Of a DNA stretch of 64,000 nucleotides, positions 48,481-62,036 are shown in pieces. The stretch is from NCBI RefSeq assembly GCF_903645295.1, contig NZ_CAHJXM010000001.1, forward strand, positions 310,001 through 374,000. The letters are read 5' to 3'. Within the stretch, counting starts at the first letter, position 1. Each line of letters starts with the position of its first letter. The stretch comes from Bacillus sp. Marseille-Q1617 (GTDB lineage: Bacteria; Bacillota; Bacilli; Bacillales; Bacillaceae_B). The notes below the pieces were generated by a model. That model did not search any database. It was not told where the DNA came from and saw nothing but the letters and a program-made list of their open reading frames with translations. The position numbers were made by a program, and so were the translations under genes.

Positions 48481-50198
48481 ATGAGAGCTAAGTTAGAGGC
48501 AGAACCGGTTTCGCAGCCACAAGCAGAAAAAGTCAACGGTGCTGACATGCTCATGAAGGCTTTAAGGGAGGAAAAAGTTGATATTCTGTTCGGATATCCG
48601 GGTGGAGCCGTCCTGCCAATCTATGACGCTCTATATAAAGCCCCCATCAAACATGTTCTCGCTCGTCATGAGCAAGGGGCGATTCACGCTGCTGAAGGAT
48701 ATGCCAGAGTTTCTGGGAAACCCGGCGTGGTCATTGCCACGTCAGGCCCTGGTGCTACGAATCTTGTGACCGGGATAGCCGATGCGATGATGGATTCTTT
48801 GCCGCTTGTTATTTTCACAGGGCAGGTTGCTTCGGGGGTAATCGGGACTGATGCATTCCAGGAAGCGGATGTGGTCGGGATTACGATGCCGATTACAAAG
48901 CATAATTATCAGGTCCGCGACATTAAAGACCTGCCGCGGATTGTGAAAGAAGCTTTCCATATCGCTTCTACAGGGCGGCCGGGCCCGGTGCTGGTGGATA
49001 TTCCAAAGGATTTGACGGTACTGGACGCCCCGCCGGTGAAAGACGTGGAAATGGATCTGCCGGGGTATCAGCCTAATCTTCATCCAAATCCGCTTCAGAT
49101 CAGGAAGCTTGCGGATGCCATTAAAGTTTCAAAAAAGCCGGTTATCTTAGCCGGAGCAGGTGTTTTGCACGGTAAAGCGTCAGAAGAATTAAAAAACTTT
49201 GCTGAACAGTTCGACCTTCCCGTCATCCATACCCTTTTGGGACTGGGAGGCTTTCCGGCCGATCACCCGTTATTTTTAGGAATGGCTGGCATGCATGGCT
49301 GTTATGCAAGTAATATGGCTCTTTATGAATGTGATCTCTTAATCAATATCGGAGCACGATTCGATGACCGTCTGACCGGAAACCTCAAGACATTCGCCCC
49401 TAAGGCAAAAGTGGTCCATATCGATATCGACCCTGCGGAGATTGGAAAAAACGTCACCACTCATATCCCGATCGTCGCTGATTCAAAGGAAGCACTGAAA
49501 AAGATACTTGAGCACGAAGCAGTCAAAGGCGATACAGAGGAATGGCATCGCCACCTCCAAGCTAATAAACTTGAAAATCCTTTTTGGTACAGCAAAACAA
49601 ATGACGTGTTGTCTCCACAGCTTCTCATTGAACAGGTATACGAAATGACGAACGGCGAAGCGATCGTCACCACCGATGTCGGTCAGCATCAAATGTGGGC
49701 AGCCCAGTACTACTCATTCAAAAAACCGAATAACTGGGTCACTTCCGGTGGTCTCGGCACGATGGGCTTCGGATTCCCGGCGGCAATCGGCGCCCAGCTT
49801 GCGAATCCTTCAAGCAAGGTGGTAGCGTTCGTCGGGGACGGCGGATTCCAGATGACACTGCAGGAATTGGTCCTTTTAAAAGAACTCAATCTTCCTGTAA
49901 AAGTCGTCCTGCTGAACAACAGCACGCTTGGAATGGTGAGGCAGTGGCAGGAAACCTTCTATGAAGAAAGATACTCGCAATCACTGTTCTCCCTGCAGCC
50001 CGATTTTGTGAAACTGGCTGAATCATACGGAATCAAAGGTTATCGAGTGAAAACACAAGAAGAAGCCGAAACGGTTCTAAAAGAGGCATTGACCAGTGAC
50101 GAACCGGTTCTCATCGACTGCCTGGTGAATCCGAAGGAAAATGTCTATCCGATGGTGGCCCCAGGTAAAGGAATCCACGAAATGTTAGGGGTGAAACC

Positions 50199-50202
<4 letters not shown>
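48481..50202 (+). CDS. ilvB: acetolactate synthase large subunit
   Basis: The start at ATG 48481 follows AGGGAGGAG, giving 573 residues; the open frame from 48373 runs through the T-box terminator and is rejected. It is a TPP/FAD enzyme with [14 protein letters not shown] and the TPP-activating Glu in [18 protein letters not shown], then the Mg-TPP motif [14 protein letters not shown]...LNNSTLGMV. It condenses two pyruvates, or pyruvate and 2-oxobutyrate. It overlaps ilvH by ATGA. Confidence 0.96.
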
Positions 50203-53351
<3,149 letters not shown>

Positions 53352-53423
53352 ATTTTATATTTTTCAATGAGGCCTGTCTCAAGGCAGGTACTATATTCGA
53401 AAGCAATGTTAATGGGAAGATCT

Positions 53424-53555
53424 AGCTGTTGGTTGGAGTGCAAGACGGAGACTCCTGCGGGAGAAGTGGCCAATGTGAGACCCCGCAGGCGAAAAGCTGA
53501 GGAGGCTCACGGGTCACCCGCGGAAAGCGATGTCTTGCACGGAAATCAACAGCGG
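53424..53555 (+). repeat. repeat A, complete copy (copy 3), inside the leu operon
   Basis: Ends AGCTGTTGGTTGGAGTGCAA and TTGCACGGAAATCAACAGC pair with each other. Compared with copy 1, two stem pairs have changed on both sides (GTGAAAGAC/GTCTTTCAC to GTGCAAGAC/GTCTTGCAC, and GCAGTTG/CAACTGC to GCTGTTG/CAACAGC). It lies between leuA and leuB. Confidence 0.8.
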
Positions 53556-53593
53556 TGTTGTAACAGATTTTATAAAAACAGGAGGTAGTTCTA

Positions 53594-54706
53594 ATGAAGA
53601 AAAAAATCGCAGTGTTGCCTGGAGACGGTATCGGTCAAGAGATCATGGATGGTGCATTAGAAGTACTGAAAGCGGTGGGTGACTGGTTCGGCCATGAATT
53701 CGAAGTCGAAAAAGGCTACATCGGCGGAGCAGCTGTCGACCGGTTCGGTACACCATTACCTCCTGAAACAGTCAAGCTTTGCAGGGAAAGTGACGCCGTG
53801 CTCTTAGGGGCAGTCGGCGGCCCGAAGTGGGAGCACCTGCCAAAAGAACAGCGCCCTGAAAAAGGACTGCTTGCCATCCGTAAAGAATTCAATCTATTTG
53901 CGAATCTGAGACCGGTCAAAGCATTCGAAAGCTTACTGAATTCGTCTCCTCTGAAAAAAGAAATGGTCGAAGACGTCGATCTGGTAATTGTCCGTGAGTT
54001 GACGGGAGGCTTGTATTTCGGTCAGCCATCAGGCCGGCAGGGGAAAAACGATGAGGTAGCAGTCGATACCCTGGTGTATGAACGAAGTGAAATCGAACGA
54101 ATTGTCCGTAAAGCATTTGCTCTTGCTCAGAAACGAAAGAAAAAGCTGACGTCCGTTGACAAGGCGAACGTTTTGGAAACGAGCCGAATGTGGCGGGAAG
54201 TCGTGAATGAAGTAGCGTCCGAATACCCGGATGTGGAAGTGGAGCACATGCTGGTGGACGTGGCTGCCATGAAACTGATGTATCAGCCGAAACAATTCGA
54301 TGTACTGGTGACGGAGAATATGTTCGGGGATATCCTCAGCGATGAGGCTTCCATGATCACAGGGTCTCTCGGAATGCTGCCTTCTGCAAGTTTAAGAGAA
54401 GACTCTTTCGGACTCTATGAACCAGTACACGGCTCCGCACCGGACATCGCCGGTAAAGGAAAAGCCAATCCGCTCGCTATGATTCTATCGGCTGCCATGA
54501 TGCTTCGTCACTCGTTCGGCCTGAAAGAAGAAGCCGAAATGATCGAAATGGCCGTGCAGGAAGTATTGAACGCCGGCTACCGTACCGGTGACCTTTGGAC
54601 GATGGGACGCGGAACCGTTGTCGGAACCGGGGCGATGAGCCAGCTTGTCGTTGAGCGCCTGGAAGCGGATCATGCATTGAGCTCGATTTTGGCGGCTTAT
54701 TTGTAA
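53594..54706 (+). CDS. leuB: 3-isopropylmalate dehydrogenase
   Basis: This 370-residue protein has [20 protein letters not shown] at the start, the substrate-binding [27 protein letters not shown] and the metal-binding [14 protein letters not shown], with [14 protein letters not shown]. It oxidises and decarboxylates isopropylmalate with NAD+. ATG follows AGGAGGTAG. The 240 bp upstream are filled by repeat A. Confidence 0.95.
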   Translation: MKKKIAVLPGDGIGQEIMDGALEVLKAVGDWFGHEFEVEKGYIGGAAVDRFGTPLPPETVKLCRESDAVLLGAVGGPKWEHLPKEQRPEKGLLAIRKEFNLFANLRPVKAFESLLNSSPLKKEMVEDVDLVIVRELTGGLYFGQPSGRQGKNDEVAVDTLVYERSEIERIVRKAFALAQKRKKKLTSVDKANVLETSRMWREVVNEVASEYPDVEVEHMLVDVAAMKLMYQPKQFDVLVTENMFGDILSDEASMITGSLGMLPSASLREDSFGLYEPVHGSAPDIAGKGKANPLAMILSAAMMLRHSFGLKEEAEMIEMAVQEVLNAGYRTGDLWTMGRGTVVGTGAMSQLVVERLEADHALSSILAAYL

Positions 54707-54766
54707 GAAGGAAAGGATAATAGACTCACTTCAACGGGTATCGACACTCGATGAAATTCGACATTT

Positions 54767-54869
54767 AGAGCAAATATCATAGATTTCGCGCAAAAATATG
54801 ATGAAAGCGAGCATACTTGTAGGATTTTCGAGCATAAATCGAAAATTCCGCGCATAAAGTCAGATTTTC
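54767..54869. repeat. 20-21-bp-period degenerate array 3 (CGMGCAWA anchors)
   Basis: Anchors AGAGC, CGCGC, CGAGC, CGAGC, CGCGC begin at 54767, 54787, 54808, 54829 and 54849 (spacings 20, 21, 21, 20). The remaining bases of each unit are A/T-rich. It lies between leuB and leuC, in the middle of the operon. Confidence 0.72.
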
Positions 54870-54925
54870 ATAGGGATACGAACCACAATAGAAGCTATAA
54901 AGACAAACAAATCAGGAGGGAGATC

Positions 54926-56341
54926 ATGGCAGGGAAAAATATCATTGAAAAGATATGGGAAAAACATATTGTGCACGAAGAGAAAGGAAAGCCGGATTTA
55001 CTATATATCGATCTGCACCTTGTTCATGAGGTTACATCTCCCCAGGCCTTTGAGGGGCTTCGTCTCAAGGGAAGAAAGGTTAGAAGGCCGGATTTGACTT
55101 ATGCCACGATGGATCATAATGTTCCGACCCGTGAGCGCCATATTGTCCGGGATGAAATCGCGAGACTTCAAATGGATACACTGGAGAAAAATTGCGAAGA
55201 GTTCAATGTGGAACTATCCGATATCCACCATCCGGATCAGGGGATCGTTCATGTCATAGGTCCTGAGCTTGGCCTTACACAGCCGGGTAAAACGATTGTC
55301 TGCGGCGACAGCCATACTTCGACTCACGGAGCGTTCGGGGCACTCGCATTCGGGATCGGGACCAGTGAAGTGGAGCACGTACTCGCGACCCAGACCCTTT
55401 GGCAGTCCAAACCGAAAACACTGCAGGTGGAAGTGACCGGCGAACTTGGTTTCGGGGTATCGGCAAAAGATGTGATCCTTCACATCATCTCCGCCTACGG
55501 AGTGGGATTCGGCACCGGTTATGTCATTGAATTCACGGGTGATGTCATCCGGAATCTCACGATGGAAGAGCGGATGACGGTCTGCAATATGAGTATCGAA
55601 GCAGGTGCGAAGGCCGGATTGATCTCTCCTGATGAGGTGACATTCGATTATCTCGAAGGCAGGGAGCATTTGCCTAAGCATAAATCATATGACGAACTGA
55701 AAGTGGAATGGGGTTCACTGCAAAGCGACAGCGATGCAGGGTACGACGACCATATCACAATCAAAGGTGAAGATATCGAGCCTCATGTAACATGGGGAAC
55801 GAATCCCGGCATGGGTGCCGGAATCTCAAGCTCTGTCCCTCATCCAGAGGATTTCCGGGATCCTTCAGACCAAGAAGGAACGGAACGGGCTCTTCGGTAT
55901 ATGGGACTCGAAGCCGGGATGCTAATTGAAGATATCCAGGTGGATTATGTCTTCATCGGTTCTTGTACAAACTCGCGATTGAGCGATCTAAGAGCGGCAG
56001 CAGAAGTCGTGAAAGGCCATAAAGTCAAAGAGGAAGTTACCGCACTTGTAGTGCCGGGTTCTTTCAAGGTCAAACAAGCGGCTGAAGCAGAAGGACTCCA
56101 CGACATTTTTAAAGAAGCGGGATTCGAATGGAGAGAAGCGGGATGCAGCATGTGCCTTGCCATGAATGACGATATCGTTCCACCGGGAAAAAGATGTGCA
56201 TCAACGTCCAACCGGAACTTTGAAGGACGCCAGGGGAACGGGTCCCGGACCCACCTTCTCAGTCCGGCGATGGCCGCTGCTGCTGCGGTTACCGGAAAGC
56301 TGACAGACGTAAGAAAACTAAAAGCAGCGACAGTATCCTAA
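54926..56341 (+). CDS. leuC: 3-isopropylmalate dehydratase large subunit
   Basis: This 471-residue aconitase-family protein has [20 protein letters not shown], Fe-S cysteines in [15 protein letters not shown] and [10 protein letters not shown], and [20 protein letters not shown]. With LeuD it isomerises isopropylmalate. ATG follows AGGAGGGAGATC. It is 12 bp from leuD. Confidence 0.96.
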   Translation: MAGKNIIEKIWEKHIVHEEKGKPDLLYIDLHLVHEVTSPQAFEGLRLKGRKVRRPDLTYATMDHNVPTRERHIVRDEIARLQMDTLEKNCEEFNVELSDIHHPDQGIVHVIGPELGLTQPGKTIVCGDSHTSTHGAFGALAFGIGTSEVEHVLATQTLWQSKPKTLQVEVTGELGFGVSAKDVILHIISAYGVGFGTGYVIEFTGDVIRNLTMEERMTVCNMSIEAGAKAGLISPDEVTFDYLEGREHLPKHKSYDELKVEWGSLQSDSDAGYDDHITIKGEDIEPHVTWGTNPGMGAGISSSVPHPEDFRDPSDQEGTERALRYMGLEAGMLIEDIQVDYVFIGSCTNSRLSDLRAAAEVVKGHKVKEEVTALVVPGSFKVKQAAEAEGLHDIFKEAGFEWREAGCSMCLAMNDDIVPPGKRCASTSNRNFEGRQGNGSRTHLLSPAMAAAAAVTGKLTDVRKLKAATVS

Positions 56342-56353
56342 GGAGGTGGCCAC

Positions 56354-56959
56354 ATGGCAATCAATCATTTGGAGGGAAAAGTATTTCCTCTTAACCGCGA
56401 CAATGTCGATACAGATCAAATCATTCCGAAGCAATTTTTAAAAAGAATTGAACGTAAAGGATTCGGGCAGTTCCTTTTTTATCACTGGCGCTTCGAAGAC
56501 GATGGAAAAACGTTGAGAGAAGATTTTCAACTGGATACTCCTGAATATTATGATTCGGAAATCCTTCTCGGAGGTAAAAATTTCGGATGCGGTTCATCAA
56601 GGGAGCATGCCCCGTGGTCACTTCAGGACTTTGGATTCAAGGTGATCATCGCCAAAAGTTTTGCTGATATTTTTTATAATAACTGCATGAAAAACGGGAT
56701 CCTGCCGATTTCTTTGGCTGAAGATACAGTTGACGCCCTATTTAAAAATGAACGAAAAGCAGACGTCTATAAGATCGAGGTTTCACTGGAGTCCCAGATG
56801 CTCTGCGATTCTGAAGGGCTCATTGCATCCTTCGAGGTAGATCCGTATTGGAAAACGATGCTGATGGAAGGACTCGATGAAATAGATCTGACATTGCATT
56901 ATGGTGAAAGAATCGAGCAATACGAAAAACAAAATGAGGTGAGTGTCTTGGGAATTTAA
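56354..56959 (+). CDS. leuD: 3-isopropylmalate dehydratase small subunit
   Basis: This 201-residue swivel-domain partner of LeuC has NVDTDQIIPKQFLKRIERKG, then GKNFGCGSSREHAPW and KNGILPISL. ATG follows AAGGAGGTGGCC. The stop TAA shares its last base with the ilvA start (TAATG). Confidence 0.96.
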   Translation: MAINHLEGKVFPLNRDNVDTDQIIPKQFLKRIERKGFGQFLFYHWRFEDDGKTLREDFQLDTPEYYDSEILLGGKNFGCGSSREHAPWSLQDFGFKVIIAKSFADIFYNNCMKNGILPISLAEDTVDALFKNERKADVYKIEVSLESQMLCDSEGLIASFEVDPYWKTMLMEGLDEIDLTLHYGERIEQYEKQNEVSVLGI

Positions 56960-57942
56960 TGAATAGTGCTGATGTTGTAGAAGCGATGGAAAGAATTTGT
57001 GGTCAAGTGCATCGGACACCGTTGAAGCAGTCTTCCACACTGAATGCTTTCACTGGCGGGAACATTTTCATGAAGATGGAAAATTTGCAGCGGACCGGCT
57101 CCTTTAAGGTAAGAGGGGCCATGAACAAAGTGATGTCCCTGTCTGAGGAGGAAGCGGCAAGAGGGATCATCTGCGCTTCCGCAGGAAATCACGCCCAGGG
57201 AGTCGCGCTTGCTGCCTCTCAGCGGAATGCGGGTTCCAAGATCTTTATGCCAAAGCGGACGCCATCTGCAAAAGTGGAGGCGACAAAGCATTACGGAGCG
57301 AACATCGTATTAGAAGGGGAGACCTATCAAGAAGCTTATAGTGCTGCCGTCAAAGAAATGAAGGAAAGGGGCTCGACATTCGTTCATGCATTTGATGATC
57401 CAAAAGTGATGGCGGGGCAGGGAACCGTCGCGCTTGAAATGCTTCAGCAGCTCAGTGATCTGGACACGATCCTGGTCCCGGTCGGAGGCGGAGGTCTGCT
57501 TGCCGGCATGGCACTTGCGGTAAAATCCTTTAATCCAAGGGTGAACATCATCGGAGTGCAGGCTCTCGGAGCACCGGCCACCTATAATTTCTTTACAGGG
57601 AAGAATAAAGGCTCCCTGAATCATGTACACACAATCGCCGATGGCATCCTGGTGAAGAAACCGGGAGAACTGACTTTCCCGATCATCCGCAAATACGTGG
57701 ATGATATGGTCACGGTGACCGATGAAGAAATCGCGTATGCCATGATGTTCATGCTCCAGCGAGAGAAAACATTAGTGGAAGGTGCAGGTGCCGCATCACT
57801 CGCGGCAGCGATGTGCCATAAAGTAAAGGTCCACGGGAAGAAAGTCGGCTGTGTCGTATCAGGGGGCAATGCGGATCCAAGCAAGATCCCAGTTTACCGG
57901 GAACTCTCAAAGATGGTCCGGCAGCTGCATTATATCGGATAA
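56959..57942 (+). CDS. ilvA: threonine dehydratase, short form without regulatory domain
   Basis: This 327-residue PLP enzyme has the catalytic Lys50 in RTGSFKVRGAMNK, CASAGNHAQGVALAA and the PLP phosphate loop PVGGGGLLAG. It makes 2-oxobutyrate from threonine for isoleucine synthesis. B. subtilis IlvA is about 420 residues with a C-terminal ACT-like domain for isoleucine feedback; here that domain is absent and the protein resembles catabolic TdcB in length. Its place at the end of ilv-leu still argues for biosynthesis. It starts in the leuD stop and is followed by a hairpin. Confidence 0.88.
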   Translation: MNSADVVEAMERICGQVHRTPLKQSSTLNAFTGGNIFMKMENLQRTGSFKVRGAMNKVMSLSEEEAARGIICASAGNHAQGVALAASQRNAGSKIFMPKRTPSAKVEATKHYGANIVLEGETYQEAYSAAVKEMKERGSTFVHAFDDPKVMAGQGTVALEMLQQLSDLDTILVPVGGGGLLAGMALAVKSFNPRVNIIGVQALGAPATYNFFTGKNKGSLNHVHTIADGILVKKPGELTFPIIRKYVDDMVTVTDEEIAYAMMFMLQREKTLVEGAGAASLAAAMCHKVKVHGKKVGCVVSGGNADPSKIPVYRELSKMVRQLHYIG

Positions 57943-57945
57943 AGA

Positions 57946-57985
57946 AGGACTGCTCCTGACCTGGAATGGGATCAGGGGCGGTCCT
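57946..57985 (+). terminator. probable terminator of the ilv-leu operon
   Basis: AGGACTGCTCCTGA (57946-57959) pairs with TCAGGGGCGGTCCT (57972-57985). The bases after it are only moderately T-rich (CTGTTATT). Confidence 0.65.
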
Positions 57986-58065
57986 CTGTTATTAAGATAA
58001 GAAATTTTCATTCCCAATCTACCAACCAAGAAAGCTCTTACATTAAGAAAATACGAAATTAGGTA

Positions 58066-58094
58066 TTGTAATAGGAAATTATTTCTACTATAAT
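58066..58094 (+). promoter_or_regulatory. sigma-A promoter of hom-thrC-thrB
   Basis: TTGTAA (58066-58071), 17-base spacer and perfect TATAAT (58089-58094), about 55 bp before the hom start. Confidence 0.75.
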
Positions 58095-58151
58095 GTCCTC
58101 TATACAAATACAAATGTACACCAGAAATAAACAATTGGAGGTTTTCGACTT

Positions 58152-59450
58152 ATGGAATCAATTTCAATCGGACTTTTGGGACTCGGAACAGTGGGAGCCG
58201 GAGTAGTGAAGATCATTGAGAATCATCAGGATAAATTGTCGCATCAAATCGGCTGTCCTGTGAAAGTGAAAAAAGCCCTTGTTCAGGACTTGGATAAGGA
58301 CAGGGGACTGACGATCGGGGACGGGATATTGACCTTGAATCCGGAAGAAGTCCTGGCCGACCCTGAAATTGATATTGTGGTCGAAGTAATGGGAGGAATC
58401 GAAGCAACGAAGGAGCATCTCCTCCACGCATTGAAAAATAAGAAACATGTCGTGACGGCAAATAAAGATCTGATGGCCGTGCATGGACCGGAGCTCCTGA
58501 AAGCAGCTTCTGACAATGAATGTGATTTATTTTACGAAGCAAGTGTAGCCGGAGGGATCCCTATTTTAAGAGGTCTGGTAGACGGGCTTGCATCAGACCG
58601 CATCACGAAAATGATGGGGATCGTCAACGGGACGACGAATTTCATCCTCACGAAGATGACAAAAGAGGGCAGGAGCTTTGACGATGTATTGAAGGAAGCG
58701 CAGGACCTGGGGTTTGCCGAAGCGGATCCGACTGCCGATGTCGGCGGGCTTGATGCAGCGAGGAAGATGGCGATCATGTCGACACTTGGATTTTCGATGA
58801 ACGTGGATCTCTCAGACGTAAAGGTGAAGGGAATCACCGATGTGACAGCTGAAGATATTGAATATGCCGGACAGTTCGGGTACACGATGAAGCTGATCGG
58901 ATACGCACACCGCGACGGGGAAAAGGTGGAAGTGAGCGTAGAGCCGGCATTGCTGCCGAATGAGCATCCGCTGTCTTCGGTCAATGATGAATACAATGCC
59001 GTATACGTATACGGAGAGGCTGTAGGGGAGACGATGTTTTACGGACCCGGGGCAGGAAGCCTTCCAACCGCAACAGCCGTCGTTTCCGATATGGTATGCA
59101 CAATGAAGAACATGAGACTTGGTGTGACAGGAAAGAGCGCTGTGAATCCTCAGTTCCCGAAAAAATTAAAGGAACGCGATGAAATTTCGTCTCAATACTT
59201 TTTACGCCTTCATGTCCAGGATGAAATCGGAGTGCTGGCAAAGCTGACATCCATTTTTTCAAATCACGGGGTGAGCTTCGAGAAAATCCTTCAAAATCCA
59301 TTGAATGGAGCGGGGTATTCTGAAATCGTACTTATCACTCATAAAGCATCGCTTGATCATTATGAAGACATTTTGATGGAGCTTAAGGACTACCATGCGA
59401 TTCATTCGATCGAAAGCTCTTACCGAGTGGAAGGGGGAGAGAAAGGATGA
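58152..59450 (+). CDS. hom: homoserine dehydrogenase
   Basis: This 432-residue protein has NAD(P) motif [19 protein letters not shown], catalytic region [12 protein letters not shown] and [18 protein letters not shown], and a C-terminal ACT domain (about 355-425, [20 protein letters not shown]) for threonine feedback. It reduces aspartate semialdehyde to homoserine. ATG follows TTGGAGG. It overlaps thrC by ATGA. Confidence 0.96.
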   Translation: MESISIGLLGLGTVGAGVVKIIENHQDKLSHQIGCPVKVKKALVQDLDKDRGLTIGDGILTLNPEEVLADPEIDIVVEVMGGIEATKEHLLHALKNKKHVVTANKDLMAVHGPELLKAASDNECDLFYEASVAGGIPILRGLVDGLASDRITKMMGIVNGTTNFILTKMTKEGRSFDDVLKEAQDLGFAEADPTADVGGLDAARKMAIMSTLGFSMNVDLSDVKVKGITDVTAEDIEYAGQFGYTMKLIGYAHRDGEKVEVSVEPALLPNEHPLSSVNDEYNAVYVYGEAVGETMFYGPGAGSLPTATAVVSDMVCTMKNMRLGVTGKSAVNPQFPKKLKERDEISSQYFLRLHVQDEIGVLAKLTSIFSNHGVSFEKILQNPLNGAGYSEIVLITHKASLDHYEDILMELKDYHAIHSIESSYRVEGGEKG

Positions 59451-60508
59451 GATGGAAAGGCCTGTTAGAACAGTATGGGGAATATCTTCCCGTCACGAAT
59501 GAGACACCTCTTTTGAGTCTGAATGAAGGAAATACACCATTGATCGAATTAAAAACACTTTCCGATGAATGGGGAATCGAGCTTTATGCCAAGGTTGAAG
59601 GAGCGAATCCGACAGGCTCTTTCAAGGATAGGGGAATGGTTCTCGCGGTGGCCAAAGCGATTGAAGACGGAAGTTCGACGGTGATTTGTGCGTCGACGGG
59701 GAACACTTCCGCCTCTGCAGCTGCCTATGCAGCAAGAGCCGGGATCAAATGCATCGTGGTGATTCCTGAAGGCAAAATCGCGCAAGGGAAACTGGCGCAG
59801 GCTGTCATGTACGGCGCAGAGATCATCTCGATTGAAGGGAACTTTGACGAGGCACTCGAAATCGTGCGCGAATTGAGTAAGACAGAATCTATGACTCTCG
59901 TGAATTCTGTGAATCCATACCGTTTGGAAGGCCAGAAGACCGCTGCCTTTGAAGTAATTGAAGGTTTGGGCGGGGCACCTGACGTTCTTGCAATCCCAGT
60001 GGGCAATGCCGGGAATATTTCAGCTTATTGGAAAGGATTCAAGGAATACAGCCAGCGTGAACAATCCAGTCTGCCGCGAATGTTCGGGTTTGAAGCTTCA
60101 GGAGCCGCGGCCCTTGTTCACAACAGGGTGTTCCCGCAGCCTGAAACGATTGCGACTGCGATCAGGATCGGGAATCCGGCAAGCTGGGATTATGCAGTGG
60201 ATGCGCTCCAAGAATCGGATGGTCATATCGATGAAGTGACGGATGATGAAATTCTCGATGCATACAGACTGATTGCGAAGAAGGAAGGAATCTTTGCTGA
60301 ACCTGCTTCCTGTGCCTCGATTGCAGGAGTTAAGAAGAGCCTTGAAAAGGGCTTGCTGAAGAAAGGAAGCAAGGTTGTGGCGGTTCTGACAGGCAACGGC
60401 CTGAAGGATCCAGTGACAGCCATGGAACACAGTCCGGTACAGCCGGTCAAGCTTCCGAATGATAAAGAAAAGGTGAAGGATTATATTAAAGGAACGATCG
60501 GGGTATGA
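59447..60508 (+). CDS. thrC: threonine synthase
   Basis: This 353-residue PLP enzyme has Lys60 in [30 protein letters not shown] and the phosphate loop [12 protein letters not shown]. It turns O-phosphohomoserine into threonine. It overlaps both hom and thrB by four bases, the order found in B. subtilis. Confidence 0.95.
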   Translation: MRWKGLLEQYGEYLPVTNETPLLSLNEGNTPLIELKTLSDEWGIELYAKVEGANPTGSFKDRGMVLAVAKAIEDGSSTVICASTGNTSASAAAYAARAGIKCIVVIPEGKIAQGKLAQAVMYGAEIISIEGNFDEALEIVRELSKTESMTLVNSVNPYRLEGQKTAAFEVIEGLGGAPDVLAIPVGNAGNISAYWKGFKEYSQREQSSLPRMFGFEASGAAALVHNRVFPQPETIATAIRIGNPASWDYAVDALQESDGHIDEVTDDEILDAYRLIAKKEGIFAEPASCASIAGVKKSLEKGLLKKGSKVVAVLTGNGLKDPVTAMEHSPVQPVKLPNDKEKVKDYIKGTIGV

Positions 60509-61449
60509 AAAAGCGCGAAGCCAGGTCCTTTAAAATCACCGTCCCGGCAAGCACCGCCAATTTAGGAGCAGGGTTTGATTCACTTGGATTGGCGCTTGAT
60601 CTTTATTTGAAGGTGGAGGCAGTAGAGTCCCGCGCCTGGCATGTAACGGCCCTTTCAAAGGAACTGGAGCAATTCCCTTCTGATGAAACGCACTTCATAG
60701 TCGAGGTTGCCAAAGACACAGCAGAAGCTTACGGGAAGAAGCTCACGCCATGCCATTTATATGTGAAGAGCGATATCCCGTTGACAAGAGGTTTGGGATC
60801 GAGTGCTGCGGCAGTGGTTGCAGGCATTGAACTGGCGGATGCTTCATGTGGACTGAATTTGTCTCCACAGAAGAAGCTCGAGATGGCGACAAAGTATGAA
60901 GGACATCCGGATAATGTCGGTGCCTCGTTATACGGAGGATTCGTCGTAAGCTGTCAGACGGAATCCGGGGTGAAGCTGCTGCCTCTGTCCCAATTGCCGA
61001 TTGAAGTGGTGACAGTCATTCCGAAGACTGAATTAAAGACATCGGAATCGCGGGATGTACTGCCGGAAAAAGTGACCTTTCAGGAGTCTGTACTTGCAGG
61101 GTCTGTATCCAATGTACTGGTTGCAGCATTTATCACCCAGGATTGGGAGCTTGCAGGGAAGATGATGAAACAGGACCGCTACCATCAGCCATACCGAAAA
61201 AAACTTCTCCCCCACTATGAGGCAGTCGAGGAAGTGGCATGCAGGTTTGGTGCGTTTGGAGTGGCACTTAGCGGAGCAGGCCCAACCATCGCCTGCTTTG
61301 TTGAAAAGGAAACAGGCGAATGGCTTTTGAGGCAGCTGAAGCAATCCTTCCCTGTCATGGATGTCCGTAAGCTTTCGATCAGTACAGCAGGAAGTGAAGT
61401 CGAAATAATGGAAGCCGGCCGGACGGAGGCCCGTCCCTCATCGCTTTAA
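60505..61449 (+). CDS. thrB: homoserine kinase
   Basis: This 314-residue GHMP kinase has [20 protein letters not shown], the ATP loop [18 protein letters not shown] and the C-terminal [16 protein letters not shown]. It phosphorylates homoserine. Its last codons overlap a GC-rich hairpin that can act as terminator. Confidence 0.95.
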   Translation: MKKREARSFKITVPASTANLGAGFDSLGLALDLYLKVEAVESRAWHVTALSKELEQFPSDETHFIVEVAKDTAEAYGKKLTPCHLYVKSDIPLTRGLGSSAAAVVAGIELADASCGLNLSPQKKLEMATKYEGHPDNVGASLYGGFVVSCQTESGVKLLPLSQLPIEVVTVIPKTELKTSESRDVLPEKVTFQESVLAGSVSNVLVAAFITQDWELAGKMMKQDRYHQPYRKKLLPHYEAVEEVACRFGAFGVALSGAGPTIACFVEKETGEWLLRQLKQSFPVMDVRKLSISTAGSEVEIMEAGRTEARPSSL

Positions 61450-61472
61450 CGCGACGGGGGCGGGCCTTCGTC
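61422..61472. terminator. hairpin at the end of thrB, probable shared terminator
   Basis: GACGGAGGCCCGTCCC (61422-61437) pairs with GGGGGCGGGCCTTCGTC (61456-61472) with small bulges. It lies between convergent genes and overlaps the thrB stop. Confidence 0.5.
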
Positions 61473-61832
61473 TTATTTGTCTTTACAGCTGATGATGAAA
61501 CATTTGTCTTCTTCATTGATGTGAAGATTGTAAGGGTCTTGGGGTGTGATCCCCATTTCTTCGCGAAGTTCCTTTGGGATGTGGACGGTTCCTTTCTCGG
61601 AGATATAGCGTTTGTTATTGGTTGAGTGCTTCCGGGCGGGTTTTATATAGATGGAATCGTTTTGAAAAATGAGCTCCGCCTTTCTGCCGGGGATGAGTCC
61701 GAACCGCTGCCTCCACTTTTTGGGCAATGTGATCATTCCGCTGTTACTGAAGGTTTTGTTTTCATATAGTTTGCTCAAAATATCGAAACACCTTCTTTCA
61801 TCTAAGCTCTTCTCACACATTGCTGTATTCAT
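61473..61832 (-). CDS. tandem AbrB/MazE/SpoVT-fold DNA-binding protein
   Basis: This 119-residue protein appears to have two AbrB-type swapped-hairpin units: about 26-68 (FSNSGMITLPKKWRQRFGLIPGRK quoted in part, then AELIFQNDSIYIKP) and about 74-117 (RYISEKGTVHIPKELREEMGI, then NEEDKCFIISCKDK). Each has the G-x-hydrophobic-x-hydrophobic-PKxxR pattern of the family. It could fold as a single-chain equivalent of an AbrB dimer and act as a transition-state regulator. The target is unknown. ATG 61832 lacks a clear ribosome binding site. Confidence 0.7.
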   Translation of the reverse strand: MNTAMCEKSLDERRCFDILSKLYENKTFSNSGMITLPKKWRQRFGLIPGRKAELIFQNDSIYIKPARKHSTNNKRYISEKGTVHIPKELREEMGITPQDPYNLHINEEDKCFIISCKDK

Positions 61833-62036
61833 GTTTTTTTCAGTGGTATGAACGAGCTTTCATCTTATATTTCTCTTTAACCCGTTAGATGGAAACGTTA
61901 AACACAATCTTGAAGAAATAGGAAATAAGGCAGATGAAAGATGTTTAGCTCATCAAGCCCCCGGGGAATAGCAAAATAATAACTATCTGAGTTGGGGGTG
62001 TGAAAGATCGGACCCATAATCCTTCTGATTCTTCTT

